A stretch of 60,007 bases of DNA from Candidatus Eremiobacterota bacterium (GCA_031082125.1 JAVHLM010000038.1:1-60007); one strand, 5' to 3'. Positions 1-8,997 are shown, counted from the first letter of the stretch. The notes: a model not told the origin generated them from the sequence alone. Numbers and translations: made by a program.

Positions 1-64
1 GTTGTGTCCACAATCTCCCACAGGCATTTTCATTGCGAGTTATGCAGGGCTCTCATAAGAACCC

Positions 65-94
65 TTAGCATATTCCTGACCGATATGCTATAAT
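65..94 (+). promoter_or_regulatory. Sigma70-type promoter of the kinase-hflKC cluster
   Basis: TTAGCA (65-70) and a perfect TATAAT (89-94) are separated by 18 nt. The predicted transcript starts near 101. This leaves a leader of about 40 nt before the ATG at 144 and makes the in-frame ATG at 99 an unlikely start. Confidence 0.6.
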
Positions 95-143
95 AGAAAT
101 GCTGTCTCCAGGTCCAGTGGTATCTTTGCCGCAGGGGGAGCAT

Positions 144-1103
144 ATGCACAAAGAGGGAGATATTCTCCAGGAGCGCTACCGTATCACCGCCCTCCACGCC
201 GAGGGCGGGATGAGCTACCTTTACAGGGTGCGCGACGAGCGCCTCAAGAAGTGCTGGGCCCTCAAGGAGCTCAAGTGCCAGGGCGCCATTTCCCATGAGA
301 GCCCTGAGTTCCGCCAGTTTCAGGCCGAGGCCGTCATGCTCGCCGAGTTCTCACACGGCGCTTTTCCTGCCGTGATAGACTTTTTCATTGACGGCGGGAA
401 AGCTTACCTTGTCGAGGAATGGATAGAGGGCGAGACCCTTGAGGCCCTGGGGAGCCGGGAAGGCGGCATACAGGAAGAGACGGCAGCAAAGTACGTGGTG
501 CAGCTTCTTGATGCGCTTGAGTATCTCCACGGCCATGGCATCATATACCGCGATTTGAAGCCCCAGAATATCATCGTCACCCGCGACGGCTCCCTGAAAC
601 TCGTTGATTTCGGCATCGCGAGGTTTTATAAGGCGGGGCAGAAGAAGGACACCGTCTATGCAGGGACTCCCGGCTATGCCCCTCCCGAGCAGTACGGAAA
701 GGGCCAGACCGACGCCAGGACAGATCTTTACGCCCTGGGAGCCTGCCTCTATTTCATGCTCACCGGTATTCACCCTCCCGAGGACAGATTCAACCTGGAG
801 CTTCCCCCGGGGACAAGGCATTCCCCTTTCGTGGCGAGCCTGGTGAAAAGGGCGATGAGGCAGGACCCCGCCGAGCGGTTCCAGTCAATCCAGGAGTTCA
901 GGCAGGCCCTGGAAGCCCGCCACAGAAAGTCTTCAGCTCCTGCCCTGGCGGGGCTTCCCCTGATGCTTGCCGCAGTGGTGCTTTTTGCAGTCTGCACCGC
1001 CGAGCTGAGGGTATCGGCCTTTTATACCGTCCTCATATGCCTCCTGGCATATGGGTTCGTATGGGCTGTGAGGGAGCTCAGGAGGAGAAAGACTGAAAAG
1101 TGA
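144..1103 (+). CDS. Membrane-anchored Ser/Thr protein kinase
   Basis: Hanks-type kinase that phosphorylates proteins on Ser/Thr, with its catalytic domain in the cytoplasm. The Gly-rich loop is loose (AEGGMSYLY), the ATP lysine is K41 (ALKEL), the catalytic loop is YRDLKPQN with D137 (Tyr replaces the usual His of HRD), and the metal-binding DFG has D155, followed by an APPE-like activation-segment motif. Two hydrophobic helices near residues 270-310 and a basic tail (RRRK) anchor the C-terminus. There are no PASTA or other sensor repeats outside the membrane. The start at 144 is chosen for GGGGGAG just upstream; a longer form from 99 is possible. It is followed after 55 nt by hflK, so membrane quality control may be a target. 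That link is inference. Confidence 0.9.
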   Translation: MHKEGDILQERYRITALHAEGGMSYLYRVRDERLKKCWALKELKCQGAISHESPEFRQFQAEAVMLAEFSHGAFPAVIDFFIDGGKAYLVEEWIEGETLEALGSREGGIQEETAAKYVVQLLDALEYLHGHGIIYRDLKPQNIIVTRDGSLKLVDFGIARFYKAGQKKDTVYAGTPGYAPPEQYGKGQTDARTDLYALGACLYFMLTGIHPPEDRFNLELPPGTRHSPFVASLVKRAMRQDPAERFQSIQEFRQALEARHRKSSAPALAGLPLMLAAVVLFAVCTAELRVSAFYTVLICLLAYGFVWAVRELRRRKTEK

Positions 1104-1158
1104 ACAGAGGGAAAGGCTTATTTTATCAAAGTATCGCCAAGGGAAAGGAGGAGAAGAA

Positions 1159-2175
1159 ATGACAAAACAGCACGATCACGATGAAAACCATGAACAGAAG
1201 CATGTGGCGCCGAAGAAGGCACGCACGGCCCTCCAGCAGCTTGCACCCCATGCCGTTCTTCTGGTGGTGATGTTTATCTCGTTACTGCTTGTCATGACAT
1301 GCTTTTATACCGTGCAGCCCGAAGAGGTGGGCGTCGTGAAAAGGTTCGGGAGGTATATCGCCACGACGGGTCCGGGCTTTCATTTCAAGCTTCCTTTCAA
1401 CATCGACACCCTCACCAAGGTGAAGATCCAGAGGATCTACAAGGAGGAGTTCGGCTTCAGGACCCGCAGGTCAGGAATACGCTCTGAGTTTGAGCCCGGC
1501 GTGGTCATGGAAGAGGCCCTCATGCTCACGGGAGATCTCAATTCCGCCATAGTGGAATGGATTGTGCAGTACAAGATCAAGGACCCTGTCCAATATCTTT
1601 TCAACATCAGGAATCCTAAAAAGACCATAAGGGACCTCTCGGAATCCATGATGCGCGAGGTCGTTGGCGACCGCTCCGTTGACGAGGTGTTCACCGTGGG
1701 CAGGATGGAGATAGAGAACGACGTGCAGGTGAAGCTCCAGGAGATATTCAACCATTATCAGATGGGCGTCGAGATCATCACCGTGAAGCTCCAGGACGTG
1801 ACGCCACCTGAGCCGGTGAAGCCCTCCTTCAACGACGTGAACGAGGCGAAGCAGGATAAGGAGAGGCTTATCAACGAAGCCTGGAAGGATTACAACACGG
1901 TGATCCCCAAGTGCGAGGGCGAGAAGAAGAAAACCATCCAGGAGGCCGAGGGCTTCGCCACCGAGAGGATCAACAGGGCGAAGGGCGATGCCGCAAGGTT
2001 TATCAAGCTCTATAACGAGTATAGAAAAGCTCCGCAGGTCACCAGGAAGCGCCTCTATCTCGAGGAGATGGAAAAGATCCTCAAGAACGCCGGGAAAGTC
2101 TATATAATCGACAAGGAGGCCCGGTCAGTCATCCCCCTCTTTCCTGCTGAGCCTTATCAGAAGGAGGTGAAGTAG
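1159..2175 (+). CDS. hflK: HflK-like SPFH/band 7 membrane protein
   Basis: SPFH-domain protein that, in characterised bacteria, forms a cage with HflC around the FtsH protease and modulates membrane-protein degradation. The cytoplasmic N-terminus (residues 1-30, His/Lys rich) precedes one membrane helix at about 31-52. The typical start of the SPFH domain follows (QPEEVGVVKRFGRY, GPGFHFKLPF). A charged helical region (residues 210-290, Lys/Glu rich) matches the HflK/C coiled coil. The ribosome site AAAGGAGGAG is well placed. Its stop lies 1 nt before the hflC start, so the pair is translationally linked. No ftsH is visible here. Assignment as HflK rather than another SPFH paralogue rests on the HflC partner. 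Confidence 0.88.
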   Translation: MTKQHDHDENHEQKHVAPKKARTALQQLAPHAVLLVVMFISLLLVMTCFYTVQPEEVGVVKRFGRYIATTGPGFHFKLPFNIDTLTKVKIQRIYKEEFGFRTRRSGIRSEFEPGVVMEEALMLTGDLNSAIVEWIVQYKIKDPVQYLFNIRNPKKTIRDLSESMMREVVGDRSVDEVFTVGRMEIENDVQVKLQEIFNHYQMGVEIITVKLQDVTPPEPVKPSFNDVNEAKQDKERLINEAWKDYNTVIPKCEGEKKKTIQEAEGFATERINRAKGDAARFIKLYNEYRKAPQVTRKRLYLEEMEKILKNAGKVYIIDKEARSVIPLFPAEPYQKEVK

Positions 2176-2176
2176 C

Positions 2177-3127
2177 ATGAAGGCTTCATCGGCTCTCTTT
2201 CTCATAGTGGCGGGCCTTGCAATCCTTTGCATGATGGCCTGCTTCTTCGTGGTGGACCAGACCCAGGATGCCGTGAGGACCCAGTTCGGCCAGCCCGTCG
2301 GCGGCACCATCATGAAGCCGGGCCTTTACTTCAAGGTGCCTCTTATCCAGGAGATTCACTATTTTGACAAGCGGATCATGGAATGGGACGGGAATCCCAA
2401 CGAAATACCCACCAGGGACAAGAAGTTCATCTGGGTTGACACGACGGCCCGCTGGAGAATCAAGGATCCCCTCAAGTTCCTGCAGACCGTGAAGGATGAG
2501 AACGGCGCCCATTCAAGGCTTGACGACGTGATAGACGCCGCATCGCGCGATCATATCACCAAGAACAGCCTCATTGACGTGGTGAGGAACACCAACAGGA
2601 AGCTCCAGTTCAGCGAGGGCATGGAGGACCTCAACAGGGAAAATGAGGAGGACTTTCAGAAGTCCGACATCGGGCGGAGCCAGATCACCGCCTCCATCCT
2701 GGAGACGGCAAGAAAGCTCACTCCTGAATACGGGATTGAGCTCATCGACGTGAAGATAACAAGGATCAACTATGTGGAATCGGTTCAGAAGAAGGTCTAT
2801 ATGAGAATGATCTCCGAGAGGAACAGGATCGCCGAGAAATACCGCTCCGAGGGCGAGGGCGAGAAGGCCAGGATCCTGGGGCAGCTTGAAAGGGAGAAGA
2901 AGAGGATTGACTCCGAGGCCTACAGGAAGTCCCAGGAGATCATGGGCGGGGCCGAAGCCGAGTCCACTAAGATCTACGCCTCGGCCTACAACGCCGACCC
3001 CGAGTTTTACGCGTTCCTGAAGACCATGGAGACCTATGAGAAGACCATCTCTTCAGGCACCACCCTGTTTCTGTCAAGCGAAGGCGAGCTGCTGCAGCTC
3101 CTGGACTCGTCAAGAATCACAAGGTAA
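2177..3127 (+). CDS. hflC: HflC-like SPFH/band 7 membrane protein
   Basis: Partner of the upstream HflK. An N-terminal membrane helix (about residues 5-27) is followed by the HflC-type SPFH opening (VDQTQDAVRTQFGQPVGG) and GLYFKVPLIQ. The central part keeps the ISERNRIAEKYRSEGEGEK segment characteristic of HflC, then a helical coiled-coil tail. Length (316 residues) is normal for HflC. The ribosome site AAGGAGGTG lies inside the end of hflK. In known systems HflKC sits at the inner membrane and restrains FtsH. The kinase upstream in the same transcript is unusual company and could regulate the complex, but nothing in the sequence proves that. Confidence 0.88.
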   Translation: MKASSALFLIVAGLAILCMMACFFVVDQTQDAVRTQFGQPVGGTIMKPGLYFKVPLIQEIHYFDKRIMEWDGNPNEIPTRDKKFIWVDTTARWRIKDPLKFLQTVKDENGAHSRLDDVIDAASRDHITKNSLIDVVRNTNRKLQFSEGMEDLNRENEEDFQKSDIGRSQITASILETARKLTPEYGIELIDVKITRINYVESVQKKVYMRMISERNRIAEKYRSEGEGEKARILGQLEREKKRIDSEAYRKSQEIMGGAEAESTKIYASAYNADPEFYAFLKTMETYEKTISSGTTLFLSSEGELLQLLDSSRITR

Positions 3128-3224
3128 AGCGGCCAGGGGCTTTCTCCCGGCCGACAGGATTCTGTCTGTGCCACGGGAGAATGTCCCCTGTCCTTTTGCG
3201 GTAAGAAACGAATGAGCTATCCTC

Positions 3225-3830
3225 TTAGAAGTCCCTGGTGTCTATGGGCTTTACCCCCGTGTAGAGCGAGGAGTAATTGAATATCTTCCAATAGCCGTCC
3301 TTGTTTTTCTTCAGCGTCACCGGGCTCGGGTTGTCCTTGCCGCCGCTTCTCACGAAGAGAGTCACTTCGTCGGGGCTGCTGCCCTGGCGCCTCTCAGTGA
3401 CTACAGGAGTGGCGCTGTATGAATAAGCATAGCCGTTATGCGGGCTCCCGCCCAGGTAGGAAGCGGCAATGCCTCCCCTGAAGCCTGTGCCCTGGACCTG
3501 GCGCCCGAACTGGGTGAGGATGAAGCTCACGTGGCCCCGGCCCGGTTCGCCGCTCCCGTCGAGAGTGTCCTTGGGAAGAGCCATGCCCCACATCTTCAGG
3601 CCGTCGGGATTCTGCTCCTTCACGGTCTCAAGTACCGCGATGAGCAGGCACCTTACGGAGCCCTCAGGGCTTTTCCCCTCGGCATCCCAGAGTTTCCTGA
3701 ACTCATCTAAGCTCAAGCCTGCCTTCTGGGCAACCATCGTGCCGGAAAGGCTCTCCTGCGCCGGGATTTGAGATGAGGCCGGCAGGAGCAGCACACACAC
3801 CGCGAGCATGAAAAGTGCAATAGATTTCAC
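3225..3830 (-). CDS. Secreted protein of unknown function (DUF6935-like?)
   Basis: I take a GTG start at 3830 because AAGGAG lies about 10 nt upstream; the longer frame to 3902 would put non-signal residues in front of the signal peptide. The product (201 residues) begins with a signal peptide (VKSIALFMLAVCVLLLPASS) and a likely signal peptidase I site, so it is exported. The mature part has a helical N-terminal half (SLDEFRKLWDAEG) and a beta-rich C-terminal half with SYLGGSPHNGY and a closing GYWKIFNYSSLY. That pattern resembles an uncharacterised secreted family I associate with DUF6935, but only weakly. No catalytic motif is evident. It is a single gene, converging on hflC. Confidence 0.7.
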   Translation of the reverse strand: MKSIALFMLAVCVLLLPASSQIPAQESLSGTMVAQKAGLSLDEFRKLWDAEGKSPEGSVRCLLIAVLETVKEQNPDGLKMWGMALPKDTLDGSGEPGRGHVSFILTQFGRQVQGTGFRGGIAASYLGGSPHNGYAYSYSATPVVTERRQGSSPDEVTLFVRSGGKDNPSPVTLKKNKDGYWKIFNYSSLYTGVKPIDTRDF

Positions 3831-3890
3831 CGCAGTCACACTCCTTGCATTTTGATAAGCATCCGGAACAATGTTTGTCCCTGCAGAAAC

Positions 3891-3896
3891 ATTATA
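3891..3896 (-). promoter_or_regulatory. -10 element upstream of the secreted protein gene
   Basis: Reverse-strand TATAAT (TGGTATATAATG context) lies about 60 nt upstream of the GTG at 3830. I see no good -35 at 16-18 nt spacing. Confidence 0.4.
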
Positions 3897-4035
3897 TACC
3901 ACTCCGGGAAGTTGTGCGAGGAACTATCGTACAAAATGCCTTTCCCGCACGAAAAGGGGCAGGGGCATACAGCTGTTTTGAGGTCTCTTTTCTATTTTTA
4001 ACGAGAAAAAAGAGCACACCGTCCAGATTTCCCTC

Positions 4036-4065
4036 TTGACATTTATGATTAAAATCATATATAAT
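4036..4065 (+). promoter_or_regulatory. Strong sigma70 promoter with a palindromic spacer
   Basis: Perfect TTGACA (4036-4041) and TATAAT (4060-4065) are separated by 18 nt. The spacer holds an inverted repeat, TATGATT-AA-AATCATA. Transcription should start near 4072, which excludes the upstream in-frame ATG at 4070. A protein bound to the palindrome would cover the promoter core, so repression is the natural reading. Confidence 0.75.
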
Positions 4066-4099
4066 AAGTATGAAGAAAATCATAAATATTAAAATCATA
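4051..4099 (+). repeat. Three copies of AAAATCATA across promoter and leader
   Basis: Identical 9-mers lie at 4051-4059, 4076-4084 and 4091-4099. The first forms half of the palindrome between -35 and -10; the other two lie in the predicted 5' leader just before the ribosome site (AAAGGTGGT). They stand out as AT-rich in a GC-rich region and look like an operator cluster for one regulator. Confidence 0.55.
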
Positions 4100-4114
4100 A
4101 AGGTGGTGTCATCT

Positions 4115-7100
4115 ATGAATGAAAGCCAGCAAGTCTTCGAAGCCATCAAGAGGGGCGACGTGAGGGCCGTGAAATGGTATTTCGATGCAGAGTATTCCCG
4201 GATTCTGATGAGCGGCTCATATTCTCAATATTTCAGGAACTTGAGAGATACGCGGACGGGCCTCACCCCTTTCTTCTATGCGGTAAGGCTTGGAAGTGAA
4301 AAGACGGCCATCGCGCTCTCCAGGGCCATTACCCGTTTCGACAAGGATGAATCGGGCAGGACAGCCCTTCACCACGCGGCCGAGCTGAACCTTTTGAAGC
4401 TGGCCAGGGTTCTTGTCTCCCGTGGAGTCTGGATAAATGACACCGACAAGCGGGGTATGACGCCCCTTCATCTGGCTGCCGCCAGGGGGCACCTGGCCAT
4501 GGTGAAGTACCTTGTCTCCCAGGGCGCTTCTGTCACTGCCCTTGACCGCTCAGGGATGTCGCCCCTGGTCATGGCGGAGCAGAACGGCCATGAGGCGGTT
4601 GTCTGCTACCTGAAAGACCGCTTTCCCATGCTGAACTATCCCACTGTCAGGGAGGCAATCAAGGCCGGCGATTACCGCGCATTACAAGGGTTTCTCCTGG
4701 TGGGGAACAATTTCCGGGGAAGAGACCCTGAGGGCATGAGCCCCAGTCATCACGCGGTGAGAGAGAGCAGGACAGAGATGCTGAAAATGCTTGAATGGTA
4801 TCCTTACCTTTCGACGACGACTGACAGCTACGGGAGAACTCCCCTGCACCTGGCTGCAGGGATGGGTAATATGGAGAGTGCCGCCATTCTGATCAAGCGG
4901 GCAATCTCATACCAGGGCAGGACAGCACTTGATATCAGGGACTCGGGTGGCAGGACTCCCCTCCATTATGCCGCAGAAGCGGGCCATACCGCCATAGTGA
5001 GGATGCTCCTGAAGGAAGGGGCAGCCCACCTTGAAAAAGACAGGAATAAAAAGACACCTGCAGATCTCGCCCTCAGGGAAGGCCACAGGAGTCTTCAGGC
5101 GATCTTCCGGGAGCTCTCATGCTACCGCCTGGGATTTGTGGTGGGCGAGGGATCCCAGGCAGGCCCCATAGTGATGAATGCCTTTTCCCATGTGAGCTGC
5201 CGCGTTCTCCTTGACATGCTGAACGATACTCTTGCCGCGCAGTTTCACGGGCTCTGCTGGAGCGACAGGCAGGATTACCGGATCTTTCTCCCCGGAGCAA
5301 GGGGGGCGATGGTCCGCCCTGATGCCCCTGCAGGCTCCATGGTCGCCAGGGTGAATCCTTTTGCCGATGCCGTCAATCCTGCTGACTACAATGAAGAGAT
5401 TCACATAGGGCGCTATTTTACTTTCTGCCGCGGAAGCAAAGCCGCCGACGGGCCCTTCCTCCGGCATCTCGGCTTCAAAGGATCACCCGATATTGTTGCC
5501 CGTTTCGGGAGAAACCAGGGAGGGAGCATGGGCCTTGAGCTTCATCTCGAGGCTTTCAAGAGGCAGGCTCCCCATTTTCTGCCTCTGGCTGTCGCGGCTA
5601 CAGACAGGCTTGTGTACAAGGCCGGCGAAAAGATCTCCCTTTTTGTCCTCTGTATGACGGCAACCTCCGCGGCTTCCGGGAAAGCCGAAGTCCGCCTTTT
5701 TTCGGGAAGCGAGGAGGTGCCGGGCTCGCACCGCAGGGTGCACCTGCGCCACGGGCTTGGCCTGGCAGGCTGGGAGAAGCTCCCCCAGGGGCATTACAAA
5801 GCTTCCGTGAGCTGGAATAATAATAAAGCCACATGCAGCTTCACTGTAGGGGAGTTCAGCCGCTCGGCAGCCCATGCCGAGTGGGTCGATGGGCCCCGCG
5901 TGGAGCATGGCCACTGGATCGGCACCGCAGGCCTGTACCTCTACGGTGCGCCTCTCCCCAGGGGAACGGAAATAAATGCTGAAATCCCGCGCTCTGGCCT
6001 GCCATCCCTTCCGCCCCTTCGCCTTGCCACCGATGAGGAGAGCCTTGTCAGGATAAGAATCCCCCTTGATGAATTCGGCACCAGGGTCATGAGAATCTCA
6101 TGGCAGGATGGGTGCGAGCACTCAGCAGAGCTTGTGCTCCCGGGAGACGAGGAGGTCGAAGGCACACCAGGTGTAAAGGTAATGGCAGCTCCCCACGAAG
6201 AGAGCCGCCCGGCGGCAGGCGTGCATGTCTCATGCCCCGGAGAAGAATCACAGGCATTGAGGCTTATGGCAACAGGCCTTCACAAGGCTCACCTTGTCGC
6301 ACAGAGGGACCTTGACATGGTGGCGCTCACTGCATTCTTTCCCGAAAGAGAGCCCCTGGTGCAGAAATACCATGGGGTAAGGGAAGGCCAGGAGCTTGCC
6401 CTTGAGATGCCTGACAGGTGCGGATACGGCTTTTTGGCGGCGGGCAGCATTTCAGGCGGCAGGTGGAGCGAGCAGGTCTTTCCCCTTCTCAAGCCCTCCG
6501 AGCTGAAGGTTTCGTGCCAGGTCCCGCCTTTTGTGAGGGCCGGCGATACCTTCAAGCTTGCCATTACAAGCACTGCGGCATACCCCGTTCCGGTGGCCGT
6601 CATAGTGCGCGACATCCGCCTCCATGGCGGTGGGGGGCTTGAAGGGGCAGGGGCCTCGGCAAGGATCGACAATATCACTGAAGAGCTCCGCAGGCTCAAG
6701 GGCAGAGAGGCGGGAAAATTTTCCGACTCTTACCTGGATGGGATCTTCGTGCTCAAGGACGCTTTCACCCTGCGGAAGAAGATTGTGAAAGGCCTCAGGG
6801 TGGCGGCACTCGTGCTGGGGATTCCCCTTGCCATACCCCTTGGTGTTGCAGCCATGCCCCTCATATTCGGTGCAATAGCCATCTCATCTTTCGTTTCATC
6901 ATTGAACCGCAATACAGGAGGGCAGTATATCCCCGGCAGCGGCGGGGGCGGTACCATAAGAGTGGACCTTCTACCCTGCGAGCGCAAGAAGTTCGGCTTC
7001 AATCCGCTGGGCATCTTAGCCGAAGGCGGGACGGCGCTCTGCGACCTGATGGGGAGAAGCGGCGGCACCCCCAGTCCTCACAGGGACAGGGACTGCAGCT

Positions 7101-8920
7101 CCCTCGGCGGAAGGGTCGAGACCATTGAGCGCCATGACACCCTGGTGACGGCTCTCATAGAGACAAGAAACGGGAAGGCTGAAGTGGTGGTCCCTGTGCC
7201 TTCTGCCCCGGCGACTTACTCGGTGGAGCTTTTCGCCGTCGATAGGGCCTGCCTTGGCTGGGCATCCCACAGGGCGAGCTTTCATGCCCGCCGCGAAACG
7301 GAGCTTTACACCGATACGATCCCTTCCTTCATGGACCCCGGTGACTGCGGAGCCGTGACGGCGACCCTTGGGATCTCATCATTTGCAGCCGAGGTGGCCC
7401 TGGAGGTGCTCCGCGACGGGAAGCCTGTGCAGGTTACCATGGCAGATGGAAGCCCTGTGGGCGCCACGGTGAAATGCGGCGGCGCCATGGTCCGGGAAGT
7501 CCGCCTCCCTCTCGCGCCGGGAAAGTACCGAGTTTCTGTGGGAAACAATGGAGGGAGCCTTCGGGAAGAGTTTGTCATCAGGCCTTCGAGGACCATATCG
7601 GAGCGTGCCAGGCGCCTGGTGGTGCTGAGGGAAGGCCAGAACTTCGAGATGGAGCAGGGCTCCCATATCTTTGAAGTCGCTTTCGTGGCGGACCCCGAGG
7701 AGGTCTTCAGGAACTGCGGGCAGGCAGTGGCTGACTATGCCTGGATGTGCTGCGAGCAGACGTCGGCAGCCTTGACGGGGGCCGTGCTTGCCTATGCCTC
7801 AGGCGGCGGAGGCGGCGACCGCTTCAATGCCCTGGGCTCCATAAACAGGGGGATAAGCCGCCTGGAAAGCATGTGGAGAGGCTCGGGATTTGCCATGTAC
7901 CCCCTTATGCCTTTCCCGGATTTCATCCTGGGAAATCATGCCTATCTGCATCTTTCAGGGGTGAAGCCCCTGCGGAGTGTCCTTGGCCTGAGACCGCCGG
8001 AGCACAGGGACTTCTATAAGGCGATGGAGCGCATCGACAGGCTTGCTTCCAAGGCTTCACGCGTCTATGGGCTTCCCTCGGAGCAAGATATATGGTCGTG
8101 CCGCAACGCCTATCACTCCTTCAGTGAGAGGAAGGAGGAGGCCATCGAGTACGTGCTTGGCCGCTGGTCCGTGGAAGAGCAGGGCGGCCTGAGGTACGGT
8201 GTGGTGAAAAGCTCCGGATCCATGGTGGAAGTGCGCTCTGAGACGTGCTATGCGGCGGCGGTGCTGATGGCCTGCGAGGAGCAGCGCAATGAGCGCTTCG
8301 TGGAGCTTGTGGGCACCCTGGACTGGATAGGAAGCCAGATGAGGGAGGGAGGAAGGCTTTACAGCTCCCTGGACAGCGCCGCTCTCATTCCTCTTCTTGC
8401 ATGCGCCAGGGCATACGGCCTCTTCGGGAAAGGCCACGTCTCACTTGACGGCGGCGAGCTCCTCACATGCGACAGGGCGCAGAAGATAATTGCAGAGGGC
8501 TTCCCCCGCAAGATCACATGCTTTGACGGCCAGGTACAGATACTGGTGGATATGGTTTCCGAGCGGGAGATCCCCCCGTGGGCTTTCGCATTCGGCTTTC
8601 CCGCGAGGTTTGAGCGCAACGGCCAGAGCGTAAGAGAGGCTTTCCTTGGCGAGAGGCTCGACCTTGTGATAGATGCAGGCGCCTATGAGGCAGGGCTGAT
8701 GACTCACATCGTGCTTCCCCCATGCATCGCCGCCGAGGAGGGCGGGGCGCGCCTCCAGGTGTTCCAGCGTGATTTCGAGGGCTCGAGCCTCCTTCGCATA
8801 CCATGCAGGGCGGTACAGGAGACAGGCGGCGTGCCGCTCTCAGGAATGGCCGTGCTGCAGAACATGTATGACGAGGAAAAGCTCAAGGCCCAGGGCCTTT
8901 TCCTGGCTGTCAGGCGCTGA
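4115..8920 (+). CDS. Ankyrin-repeat/alpha-2-macroglobulin-like fusion protein
   Basis: The 1,601-residue product starts at the ATG with AAAGGTGGT upstream. Residues ~30-350 are ankyrin repeats (TALHHAAELN, TPLHLAAARGH, TPLHLAAGMGN, TPLHYAAEAGH). Residues ~480-1100 are beta-rich with macroglobulin-like strands (LVYKAGEKISLFVL, FKLAITSTAAYPV, YTDTIPSFMDPGD). Residues 1212-1215 read CCEQ followed by TS, matching the CxEQ thioester of bacterial alpha-2-macroglobulins; the helical thioester domain follows. Known family members are exported and trap proteases. Here there is no signal peptide, and a hydrophobic segment (about residues 895-930) plus a Gly-rich stretch sit mid-protein near where a bait region would be expected. 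The ankyrin fusion suggests a cytoplasmic or target-cell role, but this is inference. The gene stands alone, with its own strong promoter. Confidence 0.8.
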   Translation: MNESQQVFEAIKRGDVRAVKWYFDAEYSRILMSGSYSQYFRNLRDTRTGLTPFFYAVRLGSEKTAIALSRAITRFDKDESGRTALHHAAELNLLKLARVLVSRGVWINDTDKRGMTPLHLAAARGHLAMVKYLVSQGASVTALDRSGMSPLVMAEQNGHEAVVCYLKDRFPMLNYPTVREAIKAGDYRALQGFLLVGNNFRGRDPEGMSPSHHAVRESRTEMLKMLEWYPYLSTTTDSYGRTPLHLAAGMGNMESAAILIKRAISYQGRTALDIRDSGGRTPLHYAAEAGHTAIVRMLLKEGAAHLEKDRNKKTPADLALREGHRSLQAIFRELSCYRLGFVVGEGSQAGPIVMNAFSHVSCRVLLDMLNDTLAAQFHGLCWSDRQDYRIFLPGARGAMVRPDAPAGSMVARVNPFADAVNPADYNEEIHIGRYFTFCRGSKAADGPFLRHLGFKGSPDIVARFGRNQGGSMGLELHLEAFKRQAPHFLPLAVAATDRLVYKAGEKISLFVLCMTATSAASGKAEVRLFSGSEEVPGSHRRVHLRHGLGLAGWEKLPQGHYKASVSWNNNKATCSFTVGEFSRSAAHAEWVDGPRVEHGHWIGTAGLYLYGAPLPRGTEINAEIPRSGLPSLPPLRLATDEESLVRIRIPLDEFGTRVMRISWQDGCEHSAELVLPGDEEVEGTPGVKVMAAPHEESRPAAGVHVSCPGEESQALRLMATGLHKAHLVAQRDLDMVALTAFFPEREPLVQKYHGVREGQELALEMPDRCGYGFLAAGSISGGRWSEQVFPLLKPSELKVSCQVPPFVRAGDTFKLAITSTAAYPVPVAVIVRDIRLHGGGGLEGAGASARIDNITEELRRLKGREAGKFSDSYLDGIFVLKDAFTLRKKIVKGLRVAALVLGIPLAIPLGVAAMPLIFGAIAISSFVSSLNRNTGGQYIPGSGGGGTIRVDLLPCERKKFGFNPLGILAEGGTALCDLMGRSGGTPSPHRDRDCSSLGGRVETIERHDTLVTALIETRNGKAEVVVPVPSAPATYSVELFAVDRACLGWASHRASFHARRETELYTDTIPSFMDPGDCGAVTATLGISSFAAEVALEVLRDGKPVQVTMADGSPVGATVKCGGAMVREVRLPLAPGKYRVSVGNNGGSLREEFVIRPSRTISERARRLVVLREGQNFEMEQGSHIFEVAFVADPEEVFRNCGQAVADYAWMCCEQTSAALTGAVLAYASGGGGGDRFNALGSINRGISRLESMWRGSGFAMYPLMPFPDFILGNHAYLHLSGVKPLRSVLGLRPPEHRDFYKAMERIDRLASKASRVYGLPSEQDIWSCRNAYHSFSERKEEAIEYVLGRWSVEEQGGLRYGVVKSSGSMVEVRSETCYAAAVLMACEEQRNERFVELVGTLDWIGSQMREGGRLYSSLDSAALIPLLACARAYGLFGKGHVSLDGGELLTCDRAQKIIAEGFPRKITCFDGQVQILVDMVSEREIPPWAFAFGFPARFERNGQSVREAFLGERLDLVIDAGAYEAGLMTHIVLPPCIAAEEGGARLQVFQRDFEGSSLLRIPCRAVQETGGVPLSGMAVLQNMYDEEKLKAQGLFLAVRR

Positions 8921-8934
8921 GCTTTTTCAATGAA

Positions 8935-8966
8935 GAACGGCGCTCTGCCCTGGCGGAGCACCGTTC
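8935..8966. terminator. Hairpin between convergent genes
   Basis: GAACGG-C-GCTC and GAGC-A-CCGTTC pair around a 10-nt loop with one C/A mismatch, followed by a short T-rich stretch. It sits between the ankyrin fusion gene and the convergent hydrolase gene and could serve both. Confidence 0.5.
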
Positions 8967-8997
8967 ACGCTTTTCCGGCTGCAATGATTCTTATCTG

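Noticed and set aside
4070-4114. Upstream start of the ankyrin fusion gene
   Set aside because: The ATG at 4070 lies at or before the predicted transcription start, while 4115 has a ribosome site.
5117-5467. Minus-strand ORF inside the ankyrin-A2M gene
   Set aside because: No ribosome site or recognisable domain, and the sense frame is continuous and conserved in type.
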